Below, piece after piece: positions 21,311-31,890 of a stretch of 64,000 bases of DNA. Position numbers and translations under genes: made by a program. How positions within the stretch are numbered: position 1 is the stretch's first letter; every line of letters begins with the position of its first letter. This stretch comes from Ustilago trichophora. Lineage: Eukaryota > Basidiomycota > Ustilaginomycetes > Ustilaginales > Ustilaginaceae. The notes below the pieces were generated by a model that worked only from the letters and a program-made list of their open reading frames with translations, ran no database searches and had not been told where the DNA came from. Where the stretch lies: assembly GCA_900323505.1 (NCBI GenBank), contig OOIN01000011.1, positions 124,001-188,000 on the forward strand. Reading direction: 5' to 3'.

Positions 21311-22634
21311 TGTAGGTGTATGCATGGTACCGGGTCGCTTTACAGTATTGCTCTCGAAATCAGCTCTTTGACCTTGCGAAGCAGAAACGGTGGTTCAAGT
21401 GAGTGAAACCTCGATGACATGAGAGACCTCAAACAGATCAGCTAACTAGCGTCGAAGGCCTTTGCAGACCAAGGTCGGCTCTTTTGTCAACACGGATACG
21501 GCAACCATGTTGTTCCGAGACGCTACAAGGATGTCGAGTGGCTGTCCTGCGTCAGAGCGTGACATTCATGATGATCAGCTCGAGTGGATCAGAGATGCGG
21601 ATGGTATGTGCGCCACTCACGGCACTTGATGCTGGAAGAACCCAAAGGCAAATGCATGGATGGGCAGAGTGCATCTTTGCATTGTGCACCGTGCACTCTG
21701 TACTATACACCACATTCGCCTCTGATGCAACAAATGCCACTTGCTATGGATGCGAGAATTCCCCAATATTCTTTGTAGTTGTTCAGCTGTGTGGAGTTGC
21801 AATGGGCTACCCAGCAAGGCGCAGCCTGGTTAGCCTCGGGTTGGCGGTTGGTTGGAAAGCGAACCACGGCACCAGCATTTTTTTTTTAATTGTGGATGAT
21901 ATGTACTGTACTGTACAGGAAGCATTCATCTCGCTTAAGAGAACTTTCGGCTAGGCTGCCGTCTGGTTTACAGTACCCACCTGTGCTTGATACGGCAATT
22001 GCAACTTGGCATTGGTGACGGGCAATGTCAATGTACTGTAGTTGGCACCCAAGAATGCCGTTGCAAAATCCTAACTCTTTGTCCGTGCATTCATGCAATG
22101 GATCTGCTTGTCACTGGATGAGCATTCGACTTGAGACGATGGCAGACCATGTTGAAAGGTGGAAAAAGGTGGAATTCAAGATCAATAGCGCGATCGGTTG
22201 TTTAATCACCACGTCGGAAGAGGTCCGACTTTGCAGTTTGAGCTGCACAAGCACAAGCACAGGCACACGGGGCTGACTGCTTGTTGGGAGCGTTGCTCTG
22301 CGTGGCATGCTTTTTTGTTGCAAGCTCAATCACTTGTCCGTCTTTGAGATCCTTTCATGTTGTCCGTATTGCTATTGCGTTGAGGGATGCTCCTCTGACA
22401 TCTGACAACAAACACCAATGATGCAGCGACAATGCGAGGAGTTGGAACTCAAAATGTACAGTGAAGACACAGCAGAAGATGAAATCTAGGTCCTTCCCCC
22501 TTTTGCTGGCACGGACTCCGATTTTGGAAAGGAAAGGGACCGAAACGATTCGAGACCTTTTTGGGACCTGACTGTGTGGCTTGCGGCTGCTGCTCTTGCT
22601 GGTGCTGGTGCTGCTCCAGATGACTACTAAAGGG

Positions 22635-22677
22635 AAAAAAAAACAAACAAAAAAAAAACAAAAAACAAAAAACAAAA
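22635..22677. repeat. A-rich run with AAAC interruptions
   Basis: About 43 bases of A interrupted only by single C residues; probably a slippage-prone low-complexity tract of the upstream region of the transcription-factor gene. Confidence 0.8.
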
Positions 22678-22844
22678 TGATCCGCGCATGGCCCGCCATG
22701 CGTTTTCAAAGGGTGCGACCACAGCGCCGCGTTGCTCCGTGCTAATCTTAACAAAATTCCTCTCTCTCGCAGTGTGAGTGCCCGTCTGCCCCAAATCGCT
22801 CTTCTTTTGTTTGTGTGCGAGGCAGGCTGGGCTGCCGCTGCTTT

Positions 22845-22868
22845 CTCAGCTCAGCTCAGCTCAGCTCA
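22845..22868. repeat. CTCAG pentanucleotide repeat
   Basis: Nearly five tandem copies of CTCAG in the upstream region of the Zn2Cys6 factor gene. Confidence 0.85.
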
Positions 22869-22986
22869 TCACACGTCCACATTTCCCATGTCTGGGCTGC
22901 TGAAACGGTTCCATCTCGCATCACATCGCAGCGCATCACAGCACAGTGCACATCACACAGTCGCACCGCGCCACTCTTTCTTCTTC

Positions 22987-23007
22987 GGTGGTGGTGGTGG
23001 TGGTGGT
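22987..23007. repeat. (GGT)7 microsatellite
   Basis: Seven exact GGT units in non-coding sequence about 720 bases upstream of the transcription-factor ATG. Confidence 0.9.
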
Positions 23008-23727
23008 CGCCTCCCGGTTGAGCCGAAAAGTGTCCCCCCCCACACACACACACTGCTGCACAGTACACTCGCACGCCTTTCTTGGCTGAGCTGCCACGCC
23101 TTTCTCTTTCTGGCTTTCCTTTTTTTTAATAGTCTTTTTCCATCTCTAGGCGGCTCTCCCGATCTGAGAGTGCCCACCATCAGTCACTAACCGTACAGAA
23201 GCCTCTTTGCGCTGTCGTCTGTCATCTCACTGTCATACACTCTCCCTTATTGTACCTCTGGACATCCAGTTCTTACATCTTTTCGCACCTTTTGCCATCC
23301 GGCTTTCTTCTTGCCTCCATCATCTCGACCATCCATCCACAACGGCGCACCGCCCTTTCGTAACCGACTGCTCCCCTTCGCCTTAGCTGACGACGCTCCA
23401 CGCAGCGCGCCTACTCAGCTTGCGATCCGCTCTCGATCTATTCCGACTCGTCAGTACTTCTTCCTCTTTCGTCTCAAGCCAAAAGTCTACGGTCAAACCT
23501 TCTCGTTCTCGCCACCAACCATATCTTCAACACTCACTTGCCTCCTCTTCCACAAGCGATCATCGCCGTGCTCTCTTCCACCCGTCTATACACGCAACGC
23601 GGACGCACCCACTGCCATACTACATCACCTCAACTCGTTTGCATCTCTGACAGCATCTTCCCCAAAACCATTTCAGCCTCACATTGTTAGTGCACCACAT
23701 TTCAGTCAATCGCAGCAGCCAGCAGCC

Positions 23728-24450
23728 ATGTCTACAAAAGATCACCATTCGCCATATGGCAATGGCCAAGCCGATTTCCAGCACTCTAGCTCCGGCCCCG
23801 TCCGAACCAACAACACCAAGGCCGACGACCGCGAAAAAAAGGGTCCCATCGCCGCTCCCGTCAAGAGTGCTTGCACTTTCTGCCGATCGCGCAAGTCACG
23901 ATGTGACGGCAACAAGCCTTGCTCCGCTTGCGTTGGCCGAGGTCGCCCCGACGAATGCCTCTACACGGTCTCGCGTCGTGGAGGCAAGCCCAAGCCCAAG
24001 GTGGACCCCACCCAGGATTTGCAGGCTCACTTGAACAAGCTCTTTGCCATGACAGATATGCCCTACGCTTTCCGTCGTCCCGGTGGTCTCGCCGGCCCTC
24101 CTGCTCCAGTTCCAGAACCAACTATGCAGCCACAACAGATTCAGCCTCACTCGAGCGTCTTTGCCATCCCCAACCAGTTCCAGTCGTTTGATCCCTCTGT
24201 TCTGCAGCAGCCTCCCTCCCTCCCAAACGGCGTCCAGATGCAGCCTCACCATGGTCTTGAGTCAGCTCAGCAGCCAGCTACAGCCTTTTCGCTCAATGAT
24301 CCATTGCAAGATCCCTTTGCATCGGTGCCTGGCTTCCAAGCAGGCGGCTTCATGCGATATCAGCTTCCTGACGCCGCTCAGCAGGTGTCCGCACCGCAAA
24401 TGCAGCAGCCCCAACACCAACAGCCCCAACAGCAGCCCCAACAGCAGCAC

Positions 24451-24511
<61 letters not shown>

Positions 24512-26850
24512 TAGGCCAGCCCACGTCTCCATCGCACTTTGCTGGCTTCAACGCATCAAATCTACCGCAACATCATCAGCAAGCTCCGCAAATGCACCCG
24601 CAGCAGCAATCCGCATTGCATCCCACTTCGCCCCACAGCAATTTGCCCGAAGCTACGCGCAACTCTTCGGCCGTCTCGCCGCAGTCCAACGCCAGCTCCG
24701 GCACTTGGGCCCGTGTCGATGACGCCGTGGCTGCCTACCACGCCAGCTCTGTCGCGGCTCCCAGCAGCTCGGGTCAGTCCAACTTGTCGCGTCACACCTC
24801 CATCGACAACGTCGCCGACGCTTCCAAGATGTATCCCATCTCGTCGTACAAGAGCCTGAACACCGCGGCTGCCGAGGCTGGCAGCGTCAAGGCGCTTCTC
24901 GTGGATTATTACCGCTACCTCTACCGCTTCATCCCCGTCCTGCCGCCTCCCAAGCATTTTGAGGTGCTCGCCAACTTCTTCAAACCCGATTCCGCCTTTA
25001 TCTATGCGCTCCAATGTGTGCTGCCTCTCCTCCGTGACGAGATTCAGCCCATCGGTGCGCTCCACAAGCTCTCGGGCCAGGGCATCAACTTTGGCTCGGA
25101 AGAGAAAAAGGCGGCTTTGCGCGAACATACCCTCAGCTTTGAACGCAAAGCCAACGATGGTCTTGACAGTCTGCTCGAGCACGCCGACAGCGATGAGACG
25201 GGCGAAAAGATGCTTGAAGCCGTTCAGACGCTCTGTGTGCTGGTCGTATACGAGTACGGCAGCGGTCGAGCCATCAAGGCGCGTTTGAAGGCCGACCAGG
25301 CGCTTGGTCTCGCCATGGGCCAGGGTCTGCACAAGCTCAGCCACAAGACGTCGCCCACCGAGATGAAGTCGGCTCCCAGCAGCTTTGCTTACGTCTCCAC
25401 TGCCCACCATCCGCTCACCTCGATGGGGGTCGATCCCAACGACATTTTCGAGATGCGTAAGCGTTGCTGGTGGTCCGTCTGGAGTTTGGTGCTGTGGGCT
25501 GCCTACAATACGGGTCGCATCCCCACCATCCGTGCCGACGACCCACGTGTCAAGAGTGAGATGCCCGTCGCATCTCACCCCGAGGTTTGGACGTCTAACA
25601 TCAGCTCGTTGCAAGCGCTCCTCCTCGTCCAGGACCGTGTTCTGGCGCTAGCACAGTACGGCCAGTCTCTCGATGGTGGCGCACGTTACGAGCCGCCGCG
25701 TCGCGACGCCTCCATGTCGCCGCCCTCGTCGGCCAACTCGCCCTTCGCTTTCGGTCGTCTAGGTGTGTCTGGGTCCGGCTCGGTGAGCAGCGACGATGTT
25801 CCCGCCACCTTCTCGACGCTGCCGACCCGCGCCACACGACAGGAGATCCTCGACAGCATGCTCGAAATCGACACGTTCTTGCAAGAGCAGATTCGCATCC
25901 ATGAAACCACAGAAGTGCCCGACTCGCCGCTGCCTTCCGAGGTGCCATCGACGGGTGACCTGGCATACGTTGAAAAGGAGCTCGAGGACTCGTTGCGCAT
26001 GGCAGCGGCCGTGCAGCTCTACACGTCTTCGCTGACGCTCCACATTGGTCAAGCGTTCCAGGGAGCCTCGTTGTTCGAGCGCAAGCTCTGCTTCCTCAAC
26101 TCGATCAAGGACAACAAGGACGGTTCGGGAGAGACGGCGGTCTGCCGCGAACCCATGCCTGCGGTCGACTACGAGAACATGATGGATGCAGCCGCGTTCA
26201 ACAACGGAAACAGCAATGGCAATGATAATGGCACTGGCAATGGCTATGGCTCGGGTCCCGCTACAGGTGCCATGACCTCTCCCAGCTCCAATGCTCAACC
26301 CACCAATCTGTCGCAACAGGACCTATACGCGCGCGGACCCTTCTTGCCGCGACTGTCGTTGCAGCGATGTGTACACGCCAGTCGCAAGCTGCTCGACATT
26401 GCTAAGCGTCGTCATGGCCAGTCGGTCAACCCGAACCCGTTCAACTGCTGCAGTTTTGTGCTCATCAGTTTTGTTCTGCTCATGCAGGCGCTTGCCGTGC
26501 ACGGTGGTTTCGCAGGCGAGTCTGGCGAGGGTCCGCAGGAAGGTGAAGCATTCGGCCAGCAGGACGGCACGCCAAGCGACACCAACGGCACCGGCCAGTA
26601 CGCCAACGACAGCTTGCAACGGCTCCTCGACCATTCCAACACCGACGACGACGACTCGATGATGGACACGTTTGAGCCCTCGATCGATCCGGCCAAGCAG
26701 GCACAGCTGCGCGACATCTGGAGCCGCGTACGTGAGGCACGCGATACGCTCATGGACTTGGGCAAGCACTGGGAAGCTGTCGTGCCCATGGCTGACGAGG
26801 TCAACCTGTGTCTCGAGACGTCGCAACTGCTGCTCAGCAATGCATACTAA
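23728..26850 (+). CDS. Zn2Cys6 fungal-type transcription factor
   Basis: An intronless frame giving 1040 aa from the ATG at 23728. Residues 49-77 form a binuclear zinc cluster with spacing C-x2-C-x6-C-x5-C-x2-C-x8-C (ACTFCRSRKSRCDGNKPCSA), the GAL4-type DNA-binding domain found only in fungi. A Gln-rich segment follows (residues about 105-300) including 20 consecutive Gln. The region from about 375 on resembles the fungal-specific regulatory domain of this class (YYRYLYRFIPVLPPPKHFEV; later MRKRCWWSVWSL), and there is an Asn/Gly-rich spacer near residue 830. It is expected to be a nuclear regulator; its targets cannot be inferred. The frame is open upstream to 23311, but that extension is CT-rich leader, and the chosen Met is followed by typical N-terminal sequence. 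Its upstream region is unusually long (4 kb). Confidence 0.92.
24451..24510 (+). repeat. CAG trinucleotide repeat coding for polyglutamine
   Basis: One CAA followed by 19 uninterrupted CAG codons inside the transcription-factor gene, preceded by further short Gln runs broken by Pro and His. Pure CAG runs are prone to length change. Confidence 0.95.
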
Positions 26851-27682
26851 ACGAGAAATCATTCTCACGCTCCGTTGGAATCTTCCTCCACTCTCCTTTT
26901 GGGTTCTCATCTACGCTTTCCTCGGTCTTCTCTCGCACGTCTTCGACTCTGTTGTGAGCCTCGTTGCACTTGGGTTTGCTTGTTTGCACATCACTCTCTC
27001 ACTCTCACACACTCTCTTCGCTAGGCCATGTCCGACTGCACCTTCACCTTGCAGTCGAGAGATGGTGAGCTTGTATGTTTATATCATGTATCTATCTCTC
27101 GTCCTCTCGCAGTCTGATCTGTAATTGTGACTGTCGTCGTGTTTGCCTTCGAGCAGGTGAATGATTGTACTCGCACGAGAGTCAAAAGATAGCCAATGAG
27201 CGACGCGTTGCACGTGACGAGTGTTGTTCTCGCCTGAAATCGGCACTACTGTAGTCCAACTGCGTCTGCTGTGAGTGTACTGTACAGTATAAGCCTGACG
27301 CGCGTGCTGGCTGTGTGCAATTGTGCACTCTGTTGAGTTGCGAGCTGCAAAGTCAAATTGACATTTTTGAAATCACTCTCAACGTCGTGGGATGCTCAGC
27401 ATTGCCAGACCAACACCATCCTTTGCTGCCCACCATCTCCCCTAACATCATCATCATACCTGACTCCACTTGGATCTGAAAGACTCATTCACGCATGTCA
27501 CAACGTCACGATGGCGTAGAGACCGACACCAAGTAGCAACGGCCATCTCTCCTCACTCGCTTCCGCAACGAATCTCAATTATTCTACAATACAGCAACGC
27601 CCATCTTCATCGCGTCCTGAGATAGCAGTTGTACGACAGGTATTGACGAAATCAAGCTAAGTCCGACCACTCTAAGCAAAGC
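26851..27682. other. intergenic region between transcription factor and coiled-coil gene
   Basis: About 830 bases with the 3' end of the factor gene and the promoter of the coiled-coil gene. It contains one TACTGTACAGTA palindrome (27278-27289), about 390 bases before the next ATG. No gene is supported. Confidence 0.4.
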
Positions 27683-30600
27683 ATGGCCGACAGGTTCGCG
27701 GCGTTGGCCGGCTATGATGCCGGCTCCAATTACGATTCTACCGTAGAGCAGAGTCTGGCTGCGGCAGCGAGGGACGATCTTCCAGGACTCGAAACAGTCG
27801 CCTCAATCAACATCGACCTGCCTCCATCAAACCCGCTTATCAGCACCTTTGGCAAGTCCAAGAAACCAAGTGCAGCGGCTGAGCGCGCACGAAGGATCAC
27901 TTCGGGTCCCAATGATCTTGGTGCTGGCCGCGCCCGTACTCCACCTCCGCATGACTCTTCCGGTACTTCGTCCAACAAGGAGAATGCACATCACCAAGAG
28001 CCTCCCTCCACACAACGCAAGCAGGAGCAGCGAAGGCACTACGGCGTTCGTATCGCTCAAGACGACACTTTCGAAGAGCTCGAGGATAGTCTGCAGCGTG
28101 GACATCAGCAGGATGAGCTTCAGCGTATGCAGCAAGACATCTCGCAAGGCGGCGACTCGTTGCTTGCCGCTTCGCCAGGCAATGACTCGGGTCAGTGGGG
28201 TGCTCGTGCCATGCGTCGGCGTTCCGCGGCCGGTGTGTCAATGAAGTCGGCGCAAGAAAAGATCAACAGTCTCACACAGGAGCGTGACGAGCTCAAGATC
28301 GTTGTCGATCTCCTGCGCGAAAAGGTATCGCTCGATGACCGCCTGGCTGAACTCATCGTCTTGAAAAAGGAGAAGCTATCCTATACCAACAAGATGATCG
28401 CCCAGCAGGCCATGCTCAAGCAACAGGATCGCGCCATCAAAGTCCTTCAAAAGGAGCAACAGCAATGGAAGGGAGTCAGCGCGCATGAATACGAAAAGCG
28501 CATCGCTGATCTTCAAGCCAAGCTGCTTTCCGCCAACAACAAGGCTGAAGACGAGAGACGCGAAAAGGTGCGTCTGCAAGACGAGCTGGATTTCGTCAAG
28601 CGAAGAGGTCCACCCCCCGGAGACGCAAGCCGTGGCGACGAGACATCAGCTACCTCTCTTGGCGATTCGACCCGCTTACGCCAGCGTATCGATGCCCTGC
28701 GCGACGAGCACGAGGATGAGAAATACGAGCTCCGCAGGGAACGTGACCAAGTTCAGGAAGAGCTCGAGCAGGCTCGTGACGAGATCGAGCATCTTCGCTC
28801 CCAACAGCGTCGATCTTCATCACCGGGCGAGACATCCCATTATCAACGCAACATTGACGAGCTCGAACAGCAGCTCACAGCGCACAAGACCGAGAACGCC
28901 AAGATGCTCGAGCGACACGCCCAGCTCGTGGCTGACATTGAACAGCACAAGGACGAGCTGTACGAGTTGCGCTCCTCTGAGGAAGCACTTCAGCGAGAAC
29001 TCGACGTGGCAAACCAGAGGCTAGAGCACGCCAATATCACTCAGGAGGACGAAGCTGCTCGCTTTGTTGAGGCCGAGCGCTTGGCTGCGGACCGATATCA
29101 AGACCAGATCGACAAGCTGCGCGACGAGCTGGCATCGGCACAGCTCCAAATCGACGCCAAGGAGTCTGAGCTTGAAAAGCTCGACGCCGATCTGCAAAAT
29201 CTCACAGCCAAGGTTGCTGACCTTGAGTACGAGCTGCGTCAAGCCGAGAATCTGCTCGAGGAGCAAAAGGTCCAGCTCGAGGGTGTCGAAGCCGAAGCGG
29301 ACGAGCTTGACCGCCAGGTGCAAGCCTTCAAGCAAGAGGCAGACCAACTTCGTGCCGAAGCAGACGAGCTGCAAAAGGAGCTTGAACTCAAGGATGTCGA
29401 CCTGGCAGAGACCAATAAGGAGATGCAGGAGATGTCGAACCGCATGTTTGGTCTTGAAGAAGAGCTGGAAGCGCGTGCCGACGAGATCAAGCAGCTCGAT
29501 GAAGAGATTGTCAAGGTGGAGGAAGCACTTCAGCAGGCCAATGAGAAGCACGAGCGACACACTGCTGTTCTCAAGGAGAAGCTCACCGCCACGACGCAAG
29601 AGCTGAGCGGGACCCAGACTCAGCTGGAAGCTACCCTTGGCGAACTCGAAGCGATGCGTGACGAGGCTGATACGTACGCACGCGAGGTCGAGCAGCTTAC
29701 TGCCGAACGAGCGCGGCTGGAAGACCTCAACGCCAAATTGGATGCCAAGGTTTCCGACGTGGTCGAAGATCTCAAAGCGGAAGAGCGTGCGCTTGACGAC
29801 GCGCACGCCGAATGGGAGCGCAAGCTCGAGGAGACGGAAGAGCGCATGTCACGCACCGTCCGTGATAAGGACGAAGCCATCCTTGCGCTCGAAAAGGAGC
29901 TCAACCAGATGGAAGACGACCTGGCCACGCGCAAAGCCGACGTGCAGACGTTGCAAGACGCACTGCGAGCCAAAGAGAACGAGTCGTTCCGCATGGGCCA
30001 GAGCTCTGCCAACGACAAGTACAGTCTCGAGCTCGAGATTGACCGTCTCAAACGAGATCTGGCTCGCTGTGAGGACGATCTGGCACGTGCACGCAAGGAG
30101 CTCGACCGCAAAGACGACGCGCTCCGCCAGAAGGAGGATACGCTTGCACAGCTGCACTCTGAGCTGCGCGATGCTCAAGCCAAGCTCGCTAGCGAGATGC
30201 AGTCGCATCTTGGATTGTCAGAGCGATTCGAAGCGCAGCAGAATGCGATCAAGGCCGAGCGCAAGGAGCTGGAAGCAGCGCGTGCCAAGGTGGAGGAGCT
30301 CGAGCACGAACTCAACGATGGCGAGCGTGCGACGCTGCGTACGGAACAGGCGACTCGCGATGCGCTCAACCAGCGCAACACGCTGTTGCTCACCATCTAC
30401 CAGCAGATGGGCAAGATCCTCGCTTCCTCCTCGGCTGACGGCTCGGCGACGCCACGCAAGAGAGAGGCGGAGCTCAAGCCTTTCACCAACTTTGAAGTGT
30501 TCCATTCGAGCCTATTGGGTCGACTGCGCCGCGTGTTTGATACGCAGCTGGGGGTGGATCAGAAAGCCAAGGAGCTGGAAAGCAAGCTTTTGGAAAAGTA

Positions 30601-31144
30601 CAATGCCCTCAAGCGACAACAAGATTCGCGCTTCCGCCAGATCGACCGATTTGAAGCGTCGATCAAAGTGGCTACCGACAAGCAAGGGCAATGGCGTCAA
30701 CGGTTGGTATCCAAGCAGTCGGAATTGGATGCAGTTAAAGCGACCAACGCTGAGCTTCTGCAGCAGATTTCGTCGCTCAAGACGCGCACTTCGCTCTCGA
30801 CACCGGGGGAGAATAACAAGCTGACTTCGCTCACCACACGTGCCAACACTGCCGAGAGACGTCTTGCGACAGCGCTCAGCCAGGCTTCGCAGGCGGAAGA
30901 GCGTCTGGCGGAAGCCAAGGTGAAATACGGCGAGGGAGAAGGCAAATGGGCAGCTCGGATCAAGGAGCTCGAACTGCGTTGCAAAGCAGCCGAAGAGCGG
31001 GTCAAGAGGGAGAGACAGGGAGCCAAAGAAAGAGTGGCAGAGTTGGAAGAGATTCGAAGAAAACTCGAAAAAGATCTCGAGGCTGCAACGAGACGCAATC
31101 GTATGGTTGGCGATTTGCAAGCCAACGTGCGAGGTATCAACTAA
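27683..31144 (+). CDS. long coiled-coil protein, Mto1/ApsB-like microtubule-organising-centre component
   Basis: An intronless frame of 1153 aa. After a Ser/Pro-rich, Asn-containing N-terminus (about 185 residues) almost the whole protein is Glu/Lys/Leu/Arg heptad-like sequence typical of a rod-shaped coiled coil. Residues about 187-220 (SAQEKINSLTQERDELK, then VVDLLREKV) resemble the centrosomin N-terminal motif (Cnn motif 1) that recruits gamma-tubulin complexes. A less regular segment at about 930-1010 (FTNFEVFHSSLLGRLRRVF) interrupts the coil, and the C-terminal part (KWAARIKELELRCKAAEER) resembles the Mto2-binding region of fission-yeast Mto1. I therefore infer a protein that docks gamma-tubulin at spindle pole bodies or other organising centres. 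The two motif matches are by eye and weak on their own; the coiled-coil call is certain. Confidence 0.75.
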   Translation: MADRFAALAGYDAGSNYDSTVEQSLAAAARDDLPGLETVASINIDLPPSNPLISTFGKSKKPSAAAERARRITSGPNDLGAGRARTPPPHDSSGTSSNKENAHHQEPPSTQRKQEQRRHYGVRIAQDDTFEELEDSLQRGHQQDELQRMQQDISQGGDSLLAASPGNDSGQWGARAMRRRSAAGVSMKSAQEKINSLTQERDELKIVVDLLREKVSLDDRLAELIVLKKEKLSYTNKMIAQQAMLKQQDRAIKVLQKEQQQWKGVSAHEYEKRIADLQAKLLSANNKAEDERREKVRLQDELDFVKRRGPPPGDASRGDETSATSLGDSTRLRQRIDALRDEHEDEKYELRRERDQVQEELEQARDEIEHLRSQQRRSSSPGETSHYQRNIDELEQQLTAHKTENAKMLERHAQLVADIEQHKDELYELRSSEEALQRELDVANQRLEHANITQEDEAARFVEAERLAADRYQDQIDKLRDELASAQLQIDAKESELEKLDADLQNLTAKVADLEYELRQAENLLEEQKVQLEGVEAEADELDRQVQAFKQEADQLRAEADELQKELELKDVDLAETNKEMQEMSNRMFGLEEELEARADEIKQLDEEIVKVEEALQQANEKHERHTAVLKEKLTATTQELSGTQTQLEATLGELEAMRDEADTYAREVEQLTAERARLEDLNAKLDAKVSDVVEDLKAEERALDDAHAEWERKLEETEERMSRTVRDKDEAILALEKELNQMEDDLATRKADVQTLQDALRAKENESFRMGQSSANDKYSLELEIDRLKRDLARCEDDLARARKELDRKDDALRQKEDTLAQLHSELRDAQAKLASEMQSHLGLSERFEAQQNAIKAERKELEAARAKVEELEHELNDGERATLRTEQATRDALNQRNTLLLTIYQQMGKILASSSADGSATPRKREAELKPFTNFEVFHSSLLGRLRRVFDTQLGVDQKAKELESKLLEKYNALKRQQDSRFRQIDRFEASIKVATDKQGQWRQRLVSKQSELDAVKATNAELLQQISSLKTRTSLSTPGENNKLTSLTTRANTAERRLATALSQASQAEERLAEAKVKYGEGEGKWAARIKELELRCKAAEERVKRERQGAKERVAELEEIRRKLEKDLEAATRRNRMVGDLQANVRGIN

Positions 31145-31647
31145 CCAGATCCTTCTTCCTTTTTTCTCCGTCTTGTAACTGCAATATTTTGTTTTGGATG
31201 ACTTTGGACTGAAATGTATCACATGTATTTGTACCAAAATTGACAAGTTGTCGAAGTGTATCTTTTGACGATTTCTGAGTTGGACGTACGAAAGATGCGA
31301 GGCTGCATCGAATATAGCTGTCGAAAGAAAGCGACGACAATATAGGTAGAAGTGATGTATTTGGTAGAAGTTGAACTGTCACACGATAAAGCTGCAAGCC
31401 AAAGCGATGCACAGTATTATTTTTCGAATGGCGACGGGAAAAGAAATTCTCTTCTTTGCCACTATGCATCTGTCTGTTGAGAGGGTGGGGATTGGGGTTT
31501 GTTTGTTTTGATCGTCAGCACAGCGTTTCATCTGTACACCATTGTGTGTATGTCAAATGTGTTAGGGAATGTCCAAACATGTAAGGAGGTAACTGTAGGG
31601 TGCAAGTGAAATGGGAGATACGGCTTTAACTGAGCAAGTTTTGAGGC

Positions 31648-31650
<3 letters not shown>

Positions 31651-31692
<42 letters not shown>
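31651..31692. repeat. poly-T run, 42 bases
   Basis: Forty-two uninterrupted T residues on the plus strand. Could be an assembly-sensitive homopolymer or the poly(A) tail of an inserted reverse-transcribed sequence on the minus strand; no element was recognised next to it. Confidence 0.9.
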
Positions 31693-31693
<1 letters not shown>

Positions 31694-31858
31694 AGATGTG
31701 ACTTTGTGGAAAAGAACAAGACAGATGCGGGCGTGCGGTTATCAGCGATGCACGATCGCAAGGGTCACATTTCATTAGCGCCGTCGCGTCGTGTTGGAAG
31801 GATTGTGATTGCATTCCTTCCATTCAGTCACATTTCCTTCTGCATGCGTGACCGACTT

Positions 31859-31861
<3 letters not shown>

Positions 31862-31890
<29 letters not shown>
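31862..31890. repeat. poly-T run, 29 bases
   Basis: Twenty-nine uninterrupted T residues, 169 bases after the first long T run. Confidence 0.9.

Larger units (their letters stand above)
19692..23727. other. 4-kb divergent intergenic region, alpha-MPP / Zn2Cys6 factor
   Basis: No gene is supported. The region holds a CT/CA microsatellite (20182-20217), at least nine copies of a TACAGTA/TACTGTA motif between 20.6 and 22.5 kb including two long palindromes, an A-rich run (22635-22677), CTCAG repeats (22845-22868), a GGT repeat (22987-23007), and a pyrimidine-rich leader of the transcription factor (about 23090-23727). The open frame of the factor extends in frame upstream to 23311, but that part reads as low-complexity leader. 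Confidence 0.45.

Noticed and set aside
23311..23727. 139-codon N-terminal extension of the Zn2Cys6 factor
   Set aside because: The stretch is read from pyrimidine-rich leader, is Ser/Pro/Phe-rich, and the internal Met at 23728 gives a normal start close to the zinc cluster.
24562..25614. 350-codon minus-strand frame opposite the transcription factor
   Set aside because: Same codon-bias shadow effect; no domain, and the plus-strand gene is certain.
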